This document shows positions 1 to 4,920 of a DNA stretch of 5,034 nt, piece by piece. A program made the position numbers and the translations under genes. The first letter of the stretch is position 1, and every line of letters begins with the position of its first letter. A model generated the notes under the pieces. That model saw only the letters and a list, made by a program, of their open reading frames with translations, ran no database searches and was not told the DNA's origin. Origin of the DNA: Caldora sp. SIO3E6 (GTDB lineage: Bacteria; Cyanobacteriota; Cyanobacteriia; Cyanobacteriales; Coleofasciculaceae); the NCBI GenBank assembly GCA_010672185.1, contig JAAHHL010000619.1:1-5034 (forward strand). Reading direction: 5' to 3'.

Positions 1-1268
1 TTGTCATTCAACTACATGCTCAGGTAACCCAGGCTCAGTCCAAAAAAACATGGGCAAGTCCCAGTTCCTCTATTTTGGCTCACCTGATTGATGGTCGTTG
101 GGGGGATGCCTTAGTGGTCTTCCAAAATACTCCCATTGGCACACAATTGCACGGGATTGGGGAGCTACTGAAAACCGATTCTGGGAGATTATGGGAGCGG
201 ATGGAAGCAGCCCTCAAGGTGAATCCCGATGACCAAGATATCCAAGCATGGGGAACATTGATGGTTGCGGCGAAACAAGACAGTACCCAAGCGATCGCTT
301 GGTTGCAAAAACAACAACAACTCTCTCCTTCTGCTGATAATTCTAGATTTTATCAATTATTGGATCTTTTAGATATCGCCTTAGACAAAGAATCTCTAAT
401 CAGTAGTCATCTGAGTAAAATCATCGGCAATTCCCAGCAAGTCGAAAATGTCAACTTGGTAGATTGGTTACAGCCTACCCATCAGGCAATTCCTCTACAA
501 CTAGAACCAGATAAAGTTTGGTATGAAGTGCAGGTATCGGCATTTCACGATGGTAAGCGATGGCAATATCAGCCTTTTTCCAATTTACAGTTACCGACAG
601 TTGCCAGGGGTAAGCAGCTATGGAGATATCTCGGTTTGGATACTGACTCCCGCATCCAGGTTACTGTTTGGACACAGGAAGGCAGGCAGGAGTCAAGGAT
701 CGCATCGGTGAAAGCAGCTTCTTTCCGAGAAGGGGTTATTTATCTGCTGGCAGCGGGGGAAGCCCTTCCTCTCACCAGCACAGCTCAATCCACTCATTCC
801 CTTGCTCATACAGAAACGGCGCTACGTTGGCTAGACCCTAACTCTACCAGCTTATGGGAACTGAACCAGCGAGAGCCCGAGTGGATAGCAGCAATTCTCC
901 CAGTATTAAAACAGGAGCTAGTTGATAGTGGTAGGGAAGCGATTATTCCTACCTCTGCTCAATCAGAAGACGATTCTAATTTACAGAGCATACTCAAAGA
1001 CTTGGCTAATTGGTCAGTTAGACCGATTGATTTAACTGGCAACAATCAACCAGAAGCAGTGCTAACTATCTATGAAAATCGTCAGCCTCGCACTCTGATT
1101 TTTGCTGATACAGGAGAATTGATCTATAGTGAATTTTCTCAAGATGCTAGCACTTCACTAACCGCGATCGCTGATTTGGAAGATGGCAAGCCTCCAGTTT
1201 TACTGATTAATGACCCCAGTAGCTACCGCCTCAAACGCTGGTCTGTTGAGGGTAAGGGTTTTGAGTAA
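1..1268 (+). CDS. C-terminal part of a large hypothetical protein, 5' end outside window
   Basis: The reading frame is open from nucleotide 3 to the TAA at 1266-1268, giving 421 visible residues. No stop precedes the TTG at 75 in this frame, so that codon is probably internal and the true start lies upstream of the window. I do not recognise the family. The first 130 or so residues are helical with a TPR-like flavour (ALKVNPDD, then AIAWLQKQQQLSP). A middle part around visible residues 165-250 is rich in predicted strands (VWYEVQVSAF, RIQVTVWTQEGR). The last 80 residues hold two short segments reminiscent of VCBS/FG-GAP blades: DLTGNNQPEAVLTI and IADLEDGKPPVLLI. No signal peptide or membrane segment is visible, but the N-terminus is missing. 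Two HIP1 octamers (291, 1164) fall inside the frame. Codon use is steady throughout, so this is a real gene. The domain reading is inference; the coding call is firm. Confidence 0.85.
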   Translation, partial: VIQLHAQVTQAQSKKTWASPSSSILAHLIDGRWGDALVVFQNTPIGTQLHGIGELLKTDSGRLWERMEAALKVNPDDQDIQAWGTLMVAAKQDSTQAIAWLQKQQQLSPSADNSRFYQLLDLLDIALDKESLISSHLSKIIGNSQQVENVNLVDWLQPTHQAIPLQLEPDKVWYEVQVSAFHDGKRWQYQPFSNLQLPTVARGKQLWRYLGLDTDSRIQVTVWTQEGRQESRIASVKAASFREGVIYLLAAGEALPLTSTAQSTHSLAHTETALRWLDPNSTSLWELNQREPEWIAAILPVLKQELVDSGREAIIPTSAQSEDDSNLQSILKDLANWSVRPIDLTGNNQPEAVLTIYENRQPRTLIFADTGELIYSEFSQDASTSLTAIADLEDGKPPVLLINDPSSYRLKRWSVEGKGFE

Positions 1269-1297
1269 AAAAAAGGCAGTTCGGCAAAGCCGTTGCC
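1267..1297 (-). terminator. Possible intrinsic terminator for leftward transcription
   Basis: Read on the minus strand, GGCA-a-CGGC-TTT-GCCG-aac-TGCC forms a two-part stem (4 bp outer, 4 bp inner, triloop) that is followed directly by eight T residues (plus-strand A run at 1267-1274). This would stop leftward transcription from the rpn gene before it enters the convergent gene 1. On the plus strand there is a stem but no T run after it, so it is not a canonical terminator for gene 1. Alternative folding gives a 6-bp stem CGGCAA/TTGCCG (1282-1298). The internal loop weakens the call. Confidence 0.4.
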
Positions 1298-1305
1298 GCA
1301 GGCTA

Positions 1306-1383
1306 GGCAGAGGGCAGAAGGCAGAAGGTTCCAAGGGAAGAGATTGACAGGTAAAGGTTTGCTACATTTTGCGTTGTCCTAAC
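1306..1383. repeat. Composite direct repeat, copy 1 (GGCAGAA array plus 51-bp body)
   Basis: Three heptamers (GGCAGAG, GGCAGAA, GGCAGAA at 1306-1326) are followed, after a 6-base spacer, by a 51-bp body at 1333-1383 that begins AAGGGAAGAGATTGACAGG. The body matches the second copy 108 bp downstream with only two mismatches. Heptamer arrays of this kind belong to the short tandemly repeated repetitive (STRR-type) sequences known from filamentous cyanobacteria; assigning this array to that class is from memory and was not searched. Confidence 0.85.
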
Positions 1384-1414
1384 GATACTCTGAAGAAATC
1401 ACCATATAGCAAAA

Positions 1415-1491
1415 GGCAGAAGGCAGAGGGCAGAAGGCAGAAGGGAAGAGATTGACAGGTAAAGGTTTGCTGCATTTGGCGTTGTCCTAAC
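1415..1491. repeat. Composite direct repeat, copy 2 (GGCAGAA array plus 51-bp body)
   Basis: Four heptamers (GGCAGAA, GGCAGAG, GGCAGAA, GGCAGAA at 1415-1442) run directly into a second 51-bp body at 1441-1491. It equals copy 1 except for A to G at the 32nd base and T to G at the 38th base. Unlike copy 1 there is no 6-base spacer between array and body. After the body the two copies diverge: copy 1 continues GATACTC, copy 2 continues CGCCCTGGCGGC, which can form a small hairpin. Confidence 0.85.
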
Positions 1492-1544
1492 CGCCCTGGC
1501 GGCTGCTATATATGGGAGTTGACAAAATGCACCACCCTTTAACT

Positions 1545-1558
1545 TGTCACCAATGACA
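1545..1558. repeat. TGTCA inverted repeat; 11-mer repeated at 1642-1652
   Basis: TGTCA-CCAA-TGACA is a 5-bp stem with a 4-base loop. The 11-mer CACCAATGACA inside it recurs at 1642-1652, just beyond the 28-bp palindrome, so the palindrome lies between two related words. This may be the border of a small element, or a chance echo. No function can be assigned. Confidence 0.5.
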
Positions 1559-1587
1559 CTGCGATCGCATAATTTGTGAGAAATATG

Positions 1588-1615
1588 GTAGAGGCAATTC
1601 ATGAATTGCCTCTAC
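1588..1615. repeat. Perfect 28-bp palindrome
   Basis: The 14-base arm GTAGAGGCAATTCA is followed at once by its exact reverse complement, so all 28 bases are palindromic with no spacer. GTAGAG...CTCTAC-ended palindromes with a variable but self-complementary centre are, to my recollection, abundant dispersed intergenic repeats in Nostoc-type cyanobacteria. Nearby GCATTGCGCCCCTA (1655-1668) resembles one arm of a related version. The element lies 90 bases downstream of the rpn stop and could mark the end of that transcript, though no T run follows it on either strand. Confidence 0.85.
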
Positions 1616-1704
1616 TTCAAGCGCTTTTCACCTTAAGTTGACACCAATGACAGGCATTGCGCCCCTATATCATGAATATTATCCCAATGTAGCCGAACTT
1701 GATA

Positions 1705-2670
1705 TTACTCCCGATTCAACCACTGCCTCAAATCTTCCTCATTCTCGAAATCAAACAAAGTCTCACCCAGCGCTTCCAAAGAGGAGAGGGAAAGTTGAGC
1801 TATCTGTATTTGGAGGGAGTCAGGAATATCACCTAACTTGCGAGATAATAGTTTCAGTAGGAGCGATCGCTGTCGTTCGATACTTTGTAATCTTTCTTCT
1901 TGGCGACCTTGTTCACGACCTTCTTCTACACCCTCCTGTCTTGAGGTTGCCACCACATTCTGCAAATCTCTGTAGTATTTCAAGCTATTTTCGTAAGCCT
2001 CTTGCTCTTGGGTAGAAAAGTTGGCGATTTCCGATACTTCAAATAACTGTTCAAATATGACCTCTTGTAAGGCTAATGGTGGTTCTTCTAAATCTGATAA
2101 ATGCCTCAATAAAAACAGCCACTTCTCAAAATGACTTTCTAACTGGTCAACGGTCTTAGTGAACTTCGGTAGTTCCACATAGATAAATTTCAGCTTATCA
2201 TAGAAGACTTTGTTTTTTTGATCTTTGAGTTCTACGGTATGTAACAGGGTTGAATCCTTCTTATGGTCATCAAAGATAAAATCTAGGATACCAATGGTAT
2301 ATACAGAAGATAATTTGTAATTCCATTCTCCTTTTATGGCTTGTTCCTGAATGGGAAAGGTGGCATAATAAACGCTCCGGTCTTTAAAGTAGTTTTGTTT
2401 TGCCTTTTGTAGCTCGACGATAAACTTTTCTCCAGTTTGGCTTTCACAATAGATATCGAAGATAGCTTTGCGGTCTATAGGAGTGTTGCCAAGGTTTTCA
2501 TTATTTCTGTAGCTGACATCCTTAACTGCATGTTTTGGAGGCAGCATCACATTCAAAAAGTCGATTAATATTTCTTTGTTTGGTTCAGTGCCGAAGAGGC
2601 GTTTGAAGCCAAAGTCGGTAAGTAAGTTAATATATCGGTCTTGGTTAGGATAGCGGTTTTTTACAGACAT
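1705..2670 (-). CDS. Rpn family PD-(D/E)XK nuclease / putative transposase with DUF4351 tail
   Basis: This 321-residue protein belongs to the Rpn (recombination-promoting nuclease) family, long annotated as PD-(D/E)XK 'transposase' (PDDEXK_2, TIGR01784 type). The N-terminal family motif TDFGFKRLFG spans residues 18-27. The nuclease core shows FD (Asp72) followed by VELQK, giving the usual E-x-Q variant (Glu86, Gln88), so the visible active-site residues are intact. A charged linker with EGREQGRQEE (about 247-260) leads to a C-terminal DUF4351-like segment (about 268-317: LLKLLSRKLGDIP ... LEALGETLFDF ... DLRQWL). Rpn proteins of E. coli are DNA endonucleases that promote RecA-independent recombination; no terminal inverted repeats are seen here, so it is not a mobile element by itself. 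The ATG at 2668-2670 fits the family N-terminus, although no clear Shine-Dalgarno sequence precedes it. A hairpin repeat lies 28-44 bases upstream of the start. It is divergent from xisH and convergent with gene 1. Confidence 0.93.
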   Translation of the reverse strand: MSVKNRYPNQDRYINLLTDFGFKRLFGTEPNKEILIDFLNVMLPPKHAVKDVSYRNNENLGNTPIDRKAIFDIYCESQTGEKFIVELQKAKQNYFKDRSVYYATFPIQEQAIKGEWNYKLSSVYTIGILDFIFDDHKKDSTLLHTVELKDQKNKVFYDKLKFIYVELPKFTKTVDQLESHFEKWLFLLRHLSDLEEPPLALQEVIFEQLFEVSEIANFSTQEQEAYENSLKYYRDLQNVVATSRQEGVEEGREQGRQEERLQSIERQRSLLLKLLSRKLGDIPDSLQIQIAQLSLSSLEALGETLFDFENEEDLRQWLNRE

Positions 2671-2680
2671 TGATCATAAT

Positions 2681-2754
2681 GGTGTTAGGTTTGTGGAACT
2701 GGCATCTTGCCAGTGATCAGTAATATCTTATGTGGAACAGGCATCGGTGCTAGG
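2681..2754. repeat. Hairpin repeat A, left of the xisHI cassette
   Basis: This 74-bp segment begins GGTGTTAG and ends GCTAGG, as does repeat B at 3532-3624. It contains the perfect 7-bp stem ACTGGCA-TCT-TGCCAGT (2698-2714) and a second left arm, TGTGGAACAGGCATC (2731-2745), whose right arm is missing. A diverged echo, GACATCGGTGTTAG (2890-2903), matches GGCATCGGTGCTAG (2740-2753) at 12 of 14 bases. GTGGAACAGGCATCTTGCCTG-type words are common dispersed repeats in filamentous cyanobacteria as I recall. Confidence 0.75.
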
Positions 2755-2793
2755 ACAAGACTCTACACATGTCCGGAATTCAATTCTCAATTC

Positions 2794-2834
2794 TTGACAA
2801 GTTATGCTTTTTCTGAGACTATTATCATTATAAT
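2794..2834 (+). promoter_or_regulatory. Weak candidate promoter for xisHI
   Basis: A perfect TTGACA (2794-2799) and a perfect TATAAT (2829-2834) both occur, but 29 bases separate them, far more than the usual 16-18. TTGACA with GACTAT (2817-2822, 17-base spacing) is another reading but only three of six bases match the -10 consensus. Start of transcription near 2841 would leave a leader of about 155 bases before xisH. Treat as a candidate only. Confidence 0.25.
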
Positions 2835-2996
2835 GGGACAGTTGTGGTCATATAAACTTTTTTCTCAGATTATCCGAAAAAGTGTAACCGACATCGGTGT
2901 TAGTATGCTCAACATGACGTTTCTTCGAGACACTACGCGATCGCAAACCGCCAAAGGCATCACACTTTCTCAGCACTTTCCCTAGAAATAGAGACA

Positions 2997-3209
2997 ATGG
3001 CAGCTAATGATATATTTCATACTGTGGTGAGAACTGCTTTAGAAAAAGAGCAGTGGAAGATAACCGACGATCCGTTAAAATTGGAAGTAGGCGGAACCAA
3101 GTTTGAAATTGATTTAGGTGCCGAGCAACTACTTTCCTTAGAAAGATATCAGATAAGACTAATCATTTATGACCCGATACCGGAGATAATCGTGAAATGG
3201 ATACCATAG
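2997..3209 (+). CDS. xisH: XisH-like protein with in-frame internal deletion (mini-XisH)
   Basis: XisH proteins are controlling factors first described for excision of the fdxN DNA element in heterocyst-forming cyanobacteria, and the family has a PD-(D/E)XK nuclease-like fold. Usual length is about 138 residues; this one has 70. Residues 1-50 (AANDIFH, TALEKEQWKITDDPL, LEVGG, IDLGAEQLL, LER) match the normal N-terminus, and residues 51-70 (YQIRLIIYDPIPEIIVKWIP) match the normal C-terminus. The middle, about 65-70 residues from recollected family members, is missing, including the conserved VEIKSF block that provides the E-x-K part of the nuclease site. The frame is kept across the junction, and the stop overlaps the xisI start by the usual 13 bases. 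Only a weak ribosome site precedes the ATG. It is either a catalytically dead but still folded remnant that maintains translation of xisI, or a decaying gene. A complete intact xisH would need about 200 more bases. Confidence 0.85.
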   Translation: MAANDIFHTVVRTALEKEQWKITDDPLKLEVGGTKFEIDLGAEQLLSLERYQIRLIIYDPIPEIIVKWIP

Positions 3210-3532
3210 ACTTTTATCGCGATATTATTCAGTCGTTGTTGACGGATTATGCTGCAATCCCAATAGCTAATGGAACAATTGAGTGCTACACAGTGTTTGA
3301 TACAAAACAAGACCATTACCAGGTAGTGAATGTGGGATGGGATGGTTATCGACGGGTTTATGGTTGTGTTTTACATTTGGATATTAAGGGGGGAAAGATT
3401 TGGGTTGAGCACAATATGACGGAAATGAGAATTGCTCAAGAACTTGTGGATTTAGGAGTTTCTAAGGATAATATTGTACTGGGGTTTCAAGCTCCTGAAA
3501 TGCGTCAATATACAGATTATGCAGTTATCTAG
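3197..3532 (+). CDS. xisI: XisI protein (fdxN element excision controlling factor)
   Basis: The 111-residue product is a full-length XisI. Family hallmarks are visible: MDTIDFYRDIIQSLL at the N-terminus, VFDTKQDHYQVVNVGWDG (about 33-50), RVYGCVLHLDIKGGKIWVEHNMTE (about 53-76) and IAQELVDLGV...DNIVLGFQAPEMRQYT near the C-terminus. XisI works with XisH in fdxN-element excision in Nostoc/Anabaena PCC 7120, where XisF is the recombinase. Many cyanobacteria carry stand-alone xisHI pairs whose role is not settled, and neither xisF nor fdxN is in this window. The start codon lies inside the end of xisH (13-base overlap), so translation is probably coupled. The stop TAG shares its last base with the first base of repeat B. 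In contrast to its partner, this gene is intact. Confidence 0.95.
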   Translation: MDTIDFYRDIIQSLLTDYAAIPIANGTIECYTVFDTKQDHYQVVNVGWDGYRRVYGCVLHLDIKGGKIWVEHNMTEMRIAQELVDLGVSKDNIVLGFQAPEMRQYTDYAVI

Positions 3533-3624
3533 GTGTTAGTAAAATCTTGTGAAACTGGTATCTGGTTAGTGCTTGTCTTCTAGTAGGATGTGGAACAGGC
3601 ATCTTGCCTGTCATATGAGCTAGG
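3532..3624. repeat. Hairpin repeat B, right of the xisHI cassette
   Basis: This 93-bp segment is a diverged, same-orientation copy of repeat A, sharing GGTGTTAG at the start, TGTGGAACAGGCATC in the right half and GCTAGG at the end. Here the right-hand hairpin is the perfect one: ACAGGCA-TCT-TGCCTGT (3595-3611). The left-hand one (ACTGGTATCTGGTTAGT, 3554-3570) is degraded. In repeat A the situation is reversed. No T run follows the stem, so it is a poor terminator for xisI. Confidence 0.75.
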
Positions 3625-3723
3625 TTGTTGAAGTGGGTGGCTAAATTAGGATGGAAGTGCGGATTTGTGTGGGAGAATTGGCAGGCGATCGCATTGGTTG
3701 AGAGAATTGATTAGTGGGATTTT

Positions 3724-3732
3724 TGGTACAAT
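3724..3732 (+). promoter_or_regulatory. Candidate extended -10 promoter for the pentapeptide gene
   Basis: TGG-TACAAT matches the extended -10 pattern TGn-TATAAT at all but one base. No good -35 lies at 17 bases; TTGATT at 3707-3712 is only 14 bases away. It would give a leader of about 75 bases. A second, perfect TATAAT at 3783-3788, closer to the ATG at 3815, is an alternative but also lacks a -35 box. Neither is tested. Confidence 0.3.
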
Positions 3733-3814
3733 GGAGAACATTTGCCTAGTGAGGATGAGCTGTGATGCATTTAGTCAGTATTTATAATTGAGATATTTAG
3801 AATGATAAACTGCA

Positions 3815-4738
3815 ATGAAGAAACTTAGGATAAAGAGACAAATTGAGGAGCAATGGGGAAGATTAGTCAAGAAAATAAAAGTATCTTTTGTGTATATTAA
3901 AAATCGATTTCATTTAAAAATAATTTTCACCCTAATATGTTCCTATATAATTTTTCTCATTATTTCTGTACTAGAGGAACCAATAGCATGTTTACCTGAG
4001 CCTTTTAAAACAATATTTTCTATAGTTAAGGCAGATAACATTGAAGGCTTTAGTATTTTATTTGTAGCCTTATTCTATATAGTTGATATCGGGGAGCGTC
4101 GCCAAAGAGCCATTGACGAAGCATGGCAGGTTGTACATGCTGCCGCAGCAGCAAAAATTGAAATCAGCTATCCACCAAGAATTAAAGCACTGCAAGATCT
4201 TAACCGTTACGGCGAATCACTTAAAAGCTTAAAAGCGCCAAAAGCCAATCTTGAGAACATCAACCTTGAAGGAGCCGACTTACAAGGCGCTAACTTACAA
4301 GGAGCCAACTTACAAGGAGCCAACTTACAAAGAGTTGACTTAGAAGGAGCTAACTTAGAAGGAGCCGACTTACAAGGAGCTCAATTGCAAGGAGCCGACT
4401 TGTACAACACCAACTTGCAAGGAGCTCAATTTCAAGGAACTAACCTGCAAAAAGCCAAACTGCAAAAAGCCAAACTGCAAAAAGCCAAACTGCAAAAAGC
4501 TAACCTGCAAGATGCCAAACTACGAAAGGCAGAGCTACAAGAAGCTGACTTACAAGGAGCTAACCTAAAAGGAGCTGACTTAAAGGTAGCCAAATTACAA
4601 GGAGCCAACTTACAAGGAGCGAATATAGAAGAAGCTGAAGTAGAACAAGCCGAATTCGGTCATAATCAGGTGATTTCTCAAGAAAAGAAAGCAAAACTAA
4701 TACAGGAAGGGGCTAAATTTAACACTCCTCCAAATTAG
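3815..4738 (+). CDS. Membrane-anchored pentapeptide-repeat protein
   Basis: The 307-residue product has a basic N-terminus (1-33), a hydrophobic segment at about 34-53, a second at about 77-92, then ERRQRAIDEAWQVVHAAAAAK (94-114), a connector also seen in other cyanobacterial membrane pentapeptide proteins. From residue 144 to 282 run 27 complete pentapeptides of the A(N/D)LQG type plus a partial one, enough for about seven turns of a right-handed quadrilateral beta-helix. A short polar tail (283-307) follows. Positive charges before the first and after the second membrane segment suggest that both ends face the cytoplasm. Biochemical function is unknown for most such proteins; the fold often serves as a binding scaffold. 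Repeats 15-19 are unusually lysine-rich (AKLQK three times in a row) and the last repeats are acidic (ANIEE, AEVEQ). The ATG at 3815 has no obvious Shine-Dalgarno sequence. It appears to be a single-gene unit. Confidence 0.92.
   Translation: MKKLRIKRQIEEQWGRLVKKIKVSFVYIKNRFHLKIIFTLICSYIIFLIISVLEEPIACLPEPFKTIFSIVKADNIEGFSILFVALFYIVDIGERRQRAIDEAWQVVHAAAAAKIEISYPPRIKALQDLNRYGESLKSLKAPKANLENINLEGADLQGANLQGANLQGANLQRVDLEGANLEGADLQGAQLQGADLYNTNLQGAQFQGTNLQKAKLQKAKLQKAKLQKANLQDAKLRKAELQEADLQGANLKGADLKVAKLQGANLQGANIEEAEVEQAEFGHNQVISQEKKAKLIQEGAKFNTPPN
4454..4498 (+). repeat. Three exact 15-bp tandem repeats within the pentapeptide gene
   Basis: GCCAAACTGCAAAAA occurs three times without a single difference and encodes AKLQK each time. 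Neighbouring pentapeptide codons vary at silent positions (tta/ctg/cta for Leu, gcc/gct for Ala), so identity here points to a recent in-frame duplication by slippage rather than selection on protein alone. Confidence 0.9.
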
Positions 4739-4802
4739 CTGTGATTACCTACCGCAGCAGTAAAGCTGATCGCCTCCTCAACAATTAGATACTTCACACA
4801 TA

Positions 4803-4831
4803 TTACAAAGTTTGGGCTAGAATGTTATTAT
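4803..4831 (+). promoter_or_regulatory. Candidate sigma-70-type promoter for the exported-protein gene
   Basis: TTACAA (4803-4808) and TATTAT (4826-4831) are separated by 17 bases. The -10 matches consensus at five of six positions, the -35 at only three. It would give a leader of roughly 80 bases, with a possible weak stem ACGTG/CACGT (4834-4838 with 4856-4860). A TTGACT at 4869-4874 is an alternative -35 box but its -10 is poor. Confidence 0.4.
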
Positions 4832-4904
4832 AGACGTGCTACCACCGCCTGTTGTCACGTTAAGTATTTTGACTTTTCTGGCTGACCTAGAAATTTTACT
4901 TCTT

Positions 4905-4910
4905 GAGAGG
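4905..4910 (+). promoter_or_regulatory. Ribosome binding site for the gene at 4921
   Basis: GAGAGG lies 10 bases upstream of the ATG at 4921. It is the clearest Shine-Dalgarno-like sequence in the window and supports this start codon, although the spacing is slightly long. Confidence 0.6.
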
Positions 4911-4920
4911 ATAATATAGA

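Larger units (their letters stand above)
1269..1704. other. Repeat-rich intergenic region between convergent genes
   Basis: These 436 bases between the stop of gene 1 and the stop of the rpn gene hold no convincing gene on either strand. They contain the terminator-like stem, two GGCAGAA arrays each followed by a 51-bp direct repeat, a short CCGC/GCGG stem (1491-1502), a TGTCA inverted repeat, a HIP1 site (1561-1568) and a 28-bp perfect palindrome. The minus-strand open frame at 1399-1602 reads straight through these repeats and is a low-complexity translation of them. Confidence 0.8.
2671..2996. other. Divergent intergenic region between rpn and xisH
   Basis: These 326 bases serve as upstream region for both the leftward rpn gene and the rightward xisHI pair. 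They hold repeat A (2681-2754), a diverged fragment of it at 2890-2905, a TTGACA and a TATAAT word at an unusual distance, and a HIP1 octamer (2937-2944). The plus-strand open frame at 2707-2985 starts inside the repeat, has no recognisable domain or ribosome site, and is not accepted as a gene. Confidence 0.75.

Noticed and set aside
523..711. 62-codon plus-strand open frame
   Set aside because: It is an out-of-frame shadow inside gene 1.
1399..1602. 67-codon minus-strand open frame
   Set aside because: It reads through the GGCAGAA arrays, the 51-bp repeat and half of the palindrome; the translation (LLPSALCLLPFA) is a typical repeat artefact, with no domain or ribosome site.
1638..2015. 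125-codon plus-strand open frame
   Set aside because: It lies antisense to the C-terminal part of the well-supported Rpn gene and has no recognisable motif.
1705..2670. Calling the Rpn gene an insertion sequence
   Set aside because: No terminal inverted repeats or target duplications flank it; the family name 'transposase' is historical and the members act as nucleases.
2707..2985. 92-codon plus-strand open frame before xisH
   Set aside because: It starts in the hairpin of repeat A with a non-ATG codon, has no family resemblance and looks like open intergenic DNA.
3595..3611. Intrinsic terminator after xisI
   Set aside because: The stem is good but no T run follows on the plus strand, and the same stem occurs upstream of the genes in repeat A.
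2681..3624. CRISPR array
   Set aside because: The repeats are few, diverged, unevenly spaced and separated by genes, so they do not form a repeat-spacer array.
3625..3800. Possible decayed gene fragment (short frame around 3718-3764 reading DFWYNGEHLPSEDEL)
   Set aside because: The stretch looks faintly protein-like, but the frame is short, no family could be named and stops occur on both sides.
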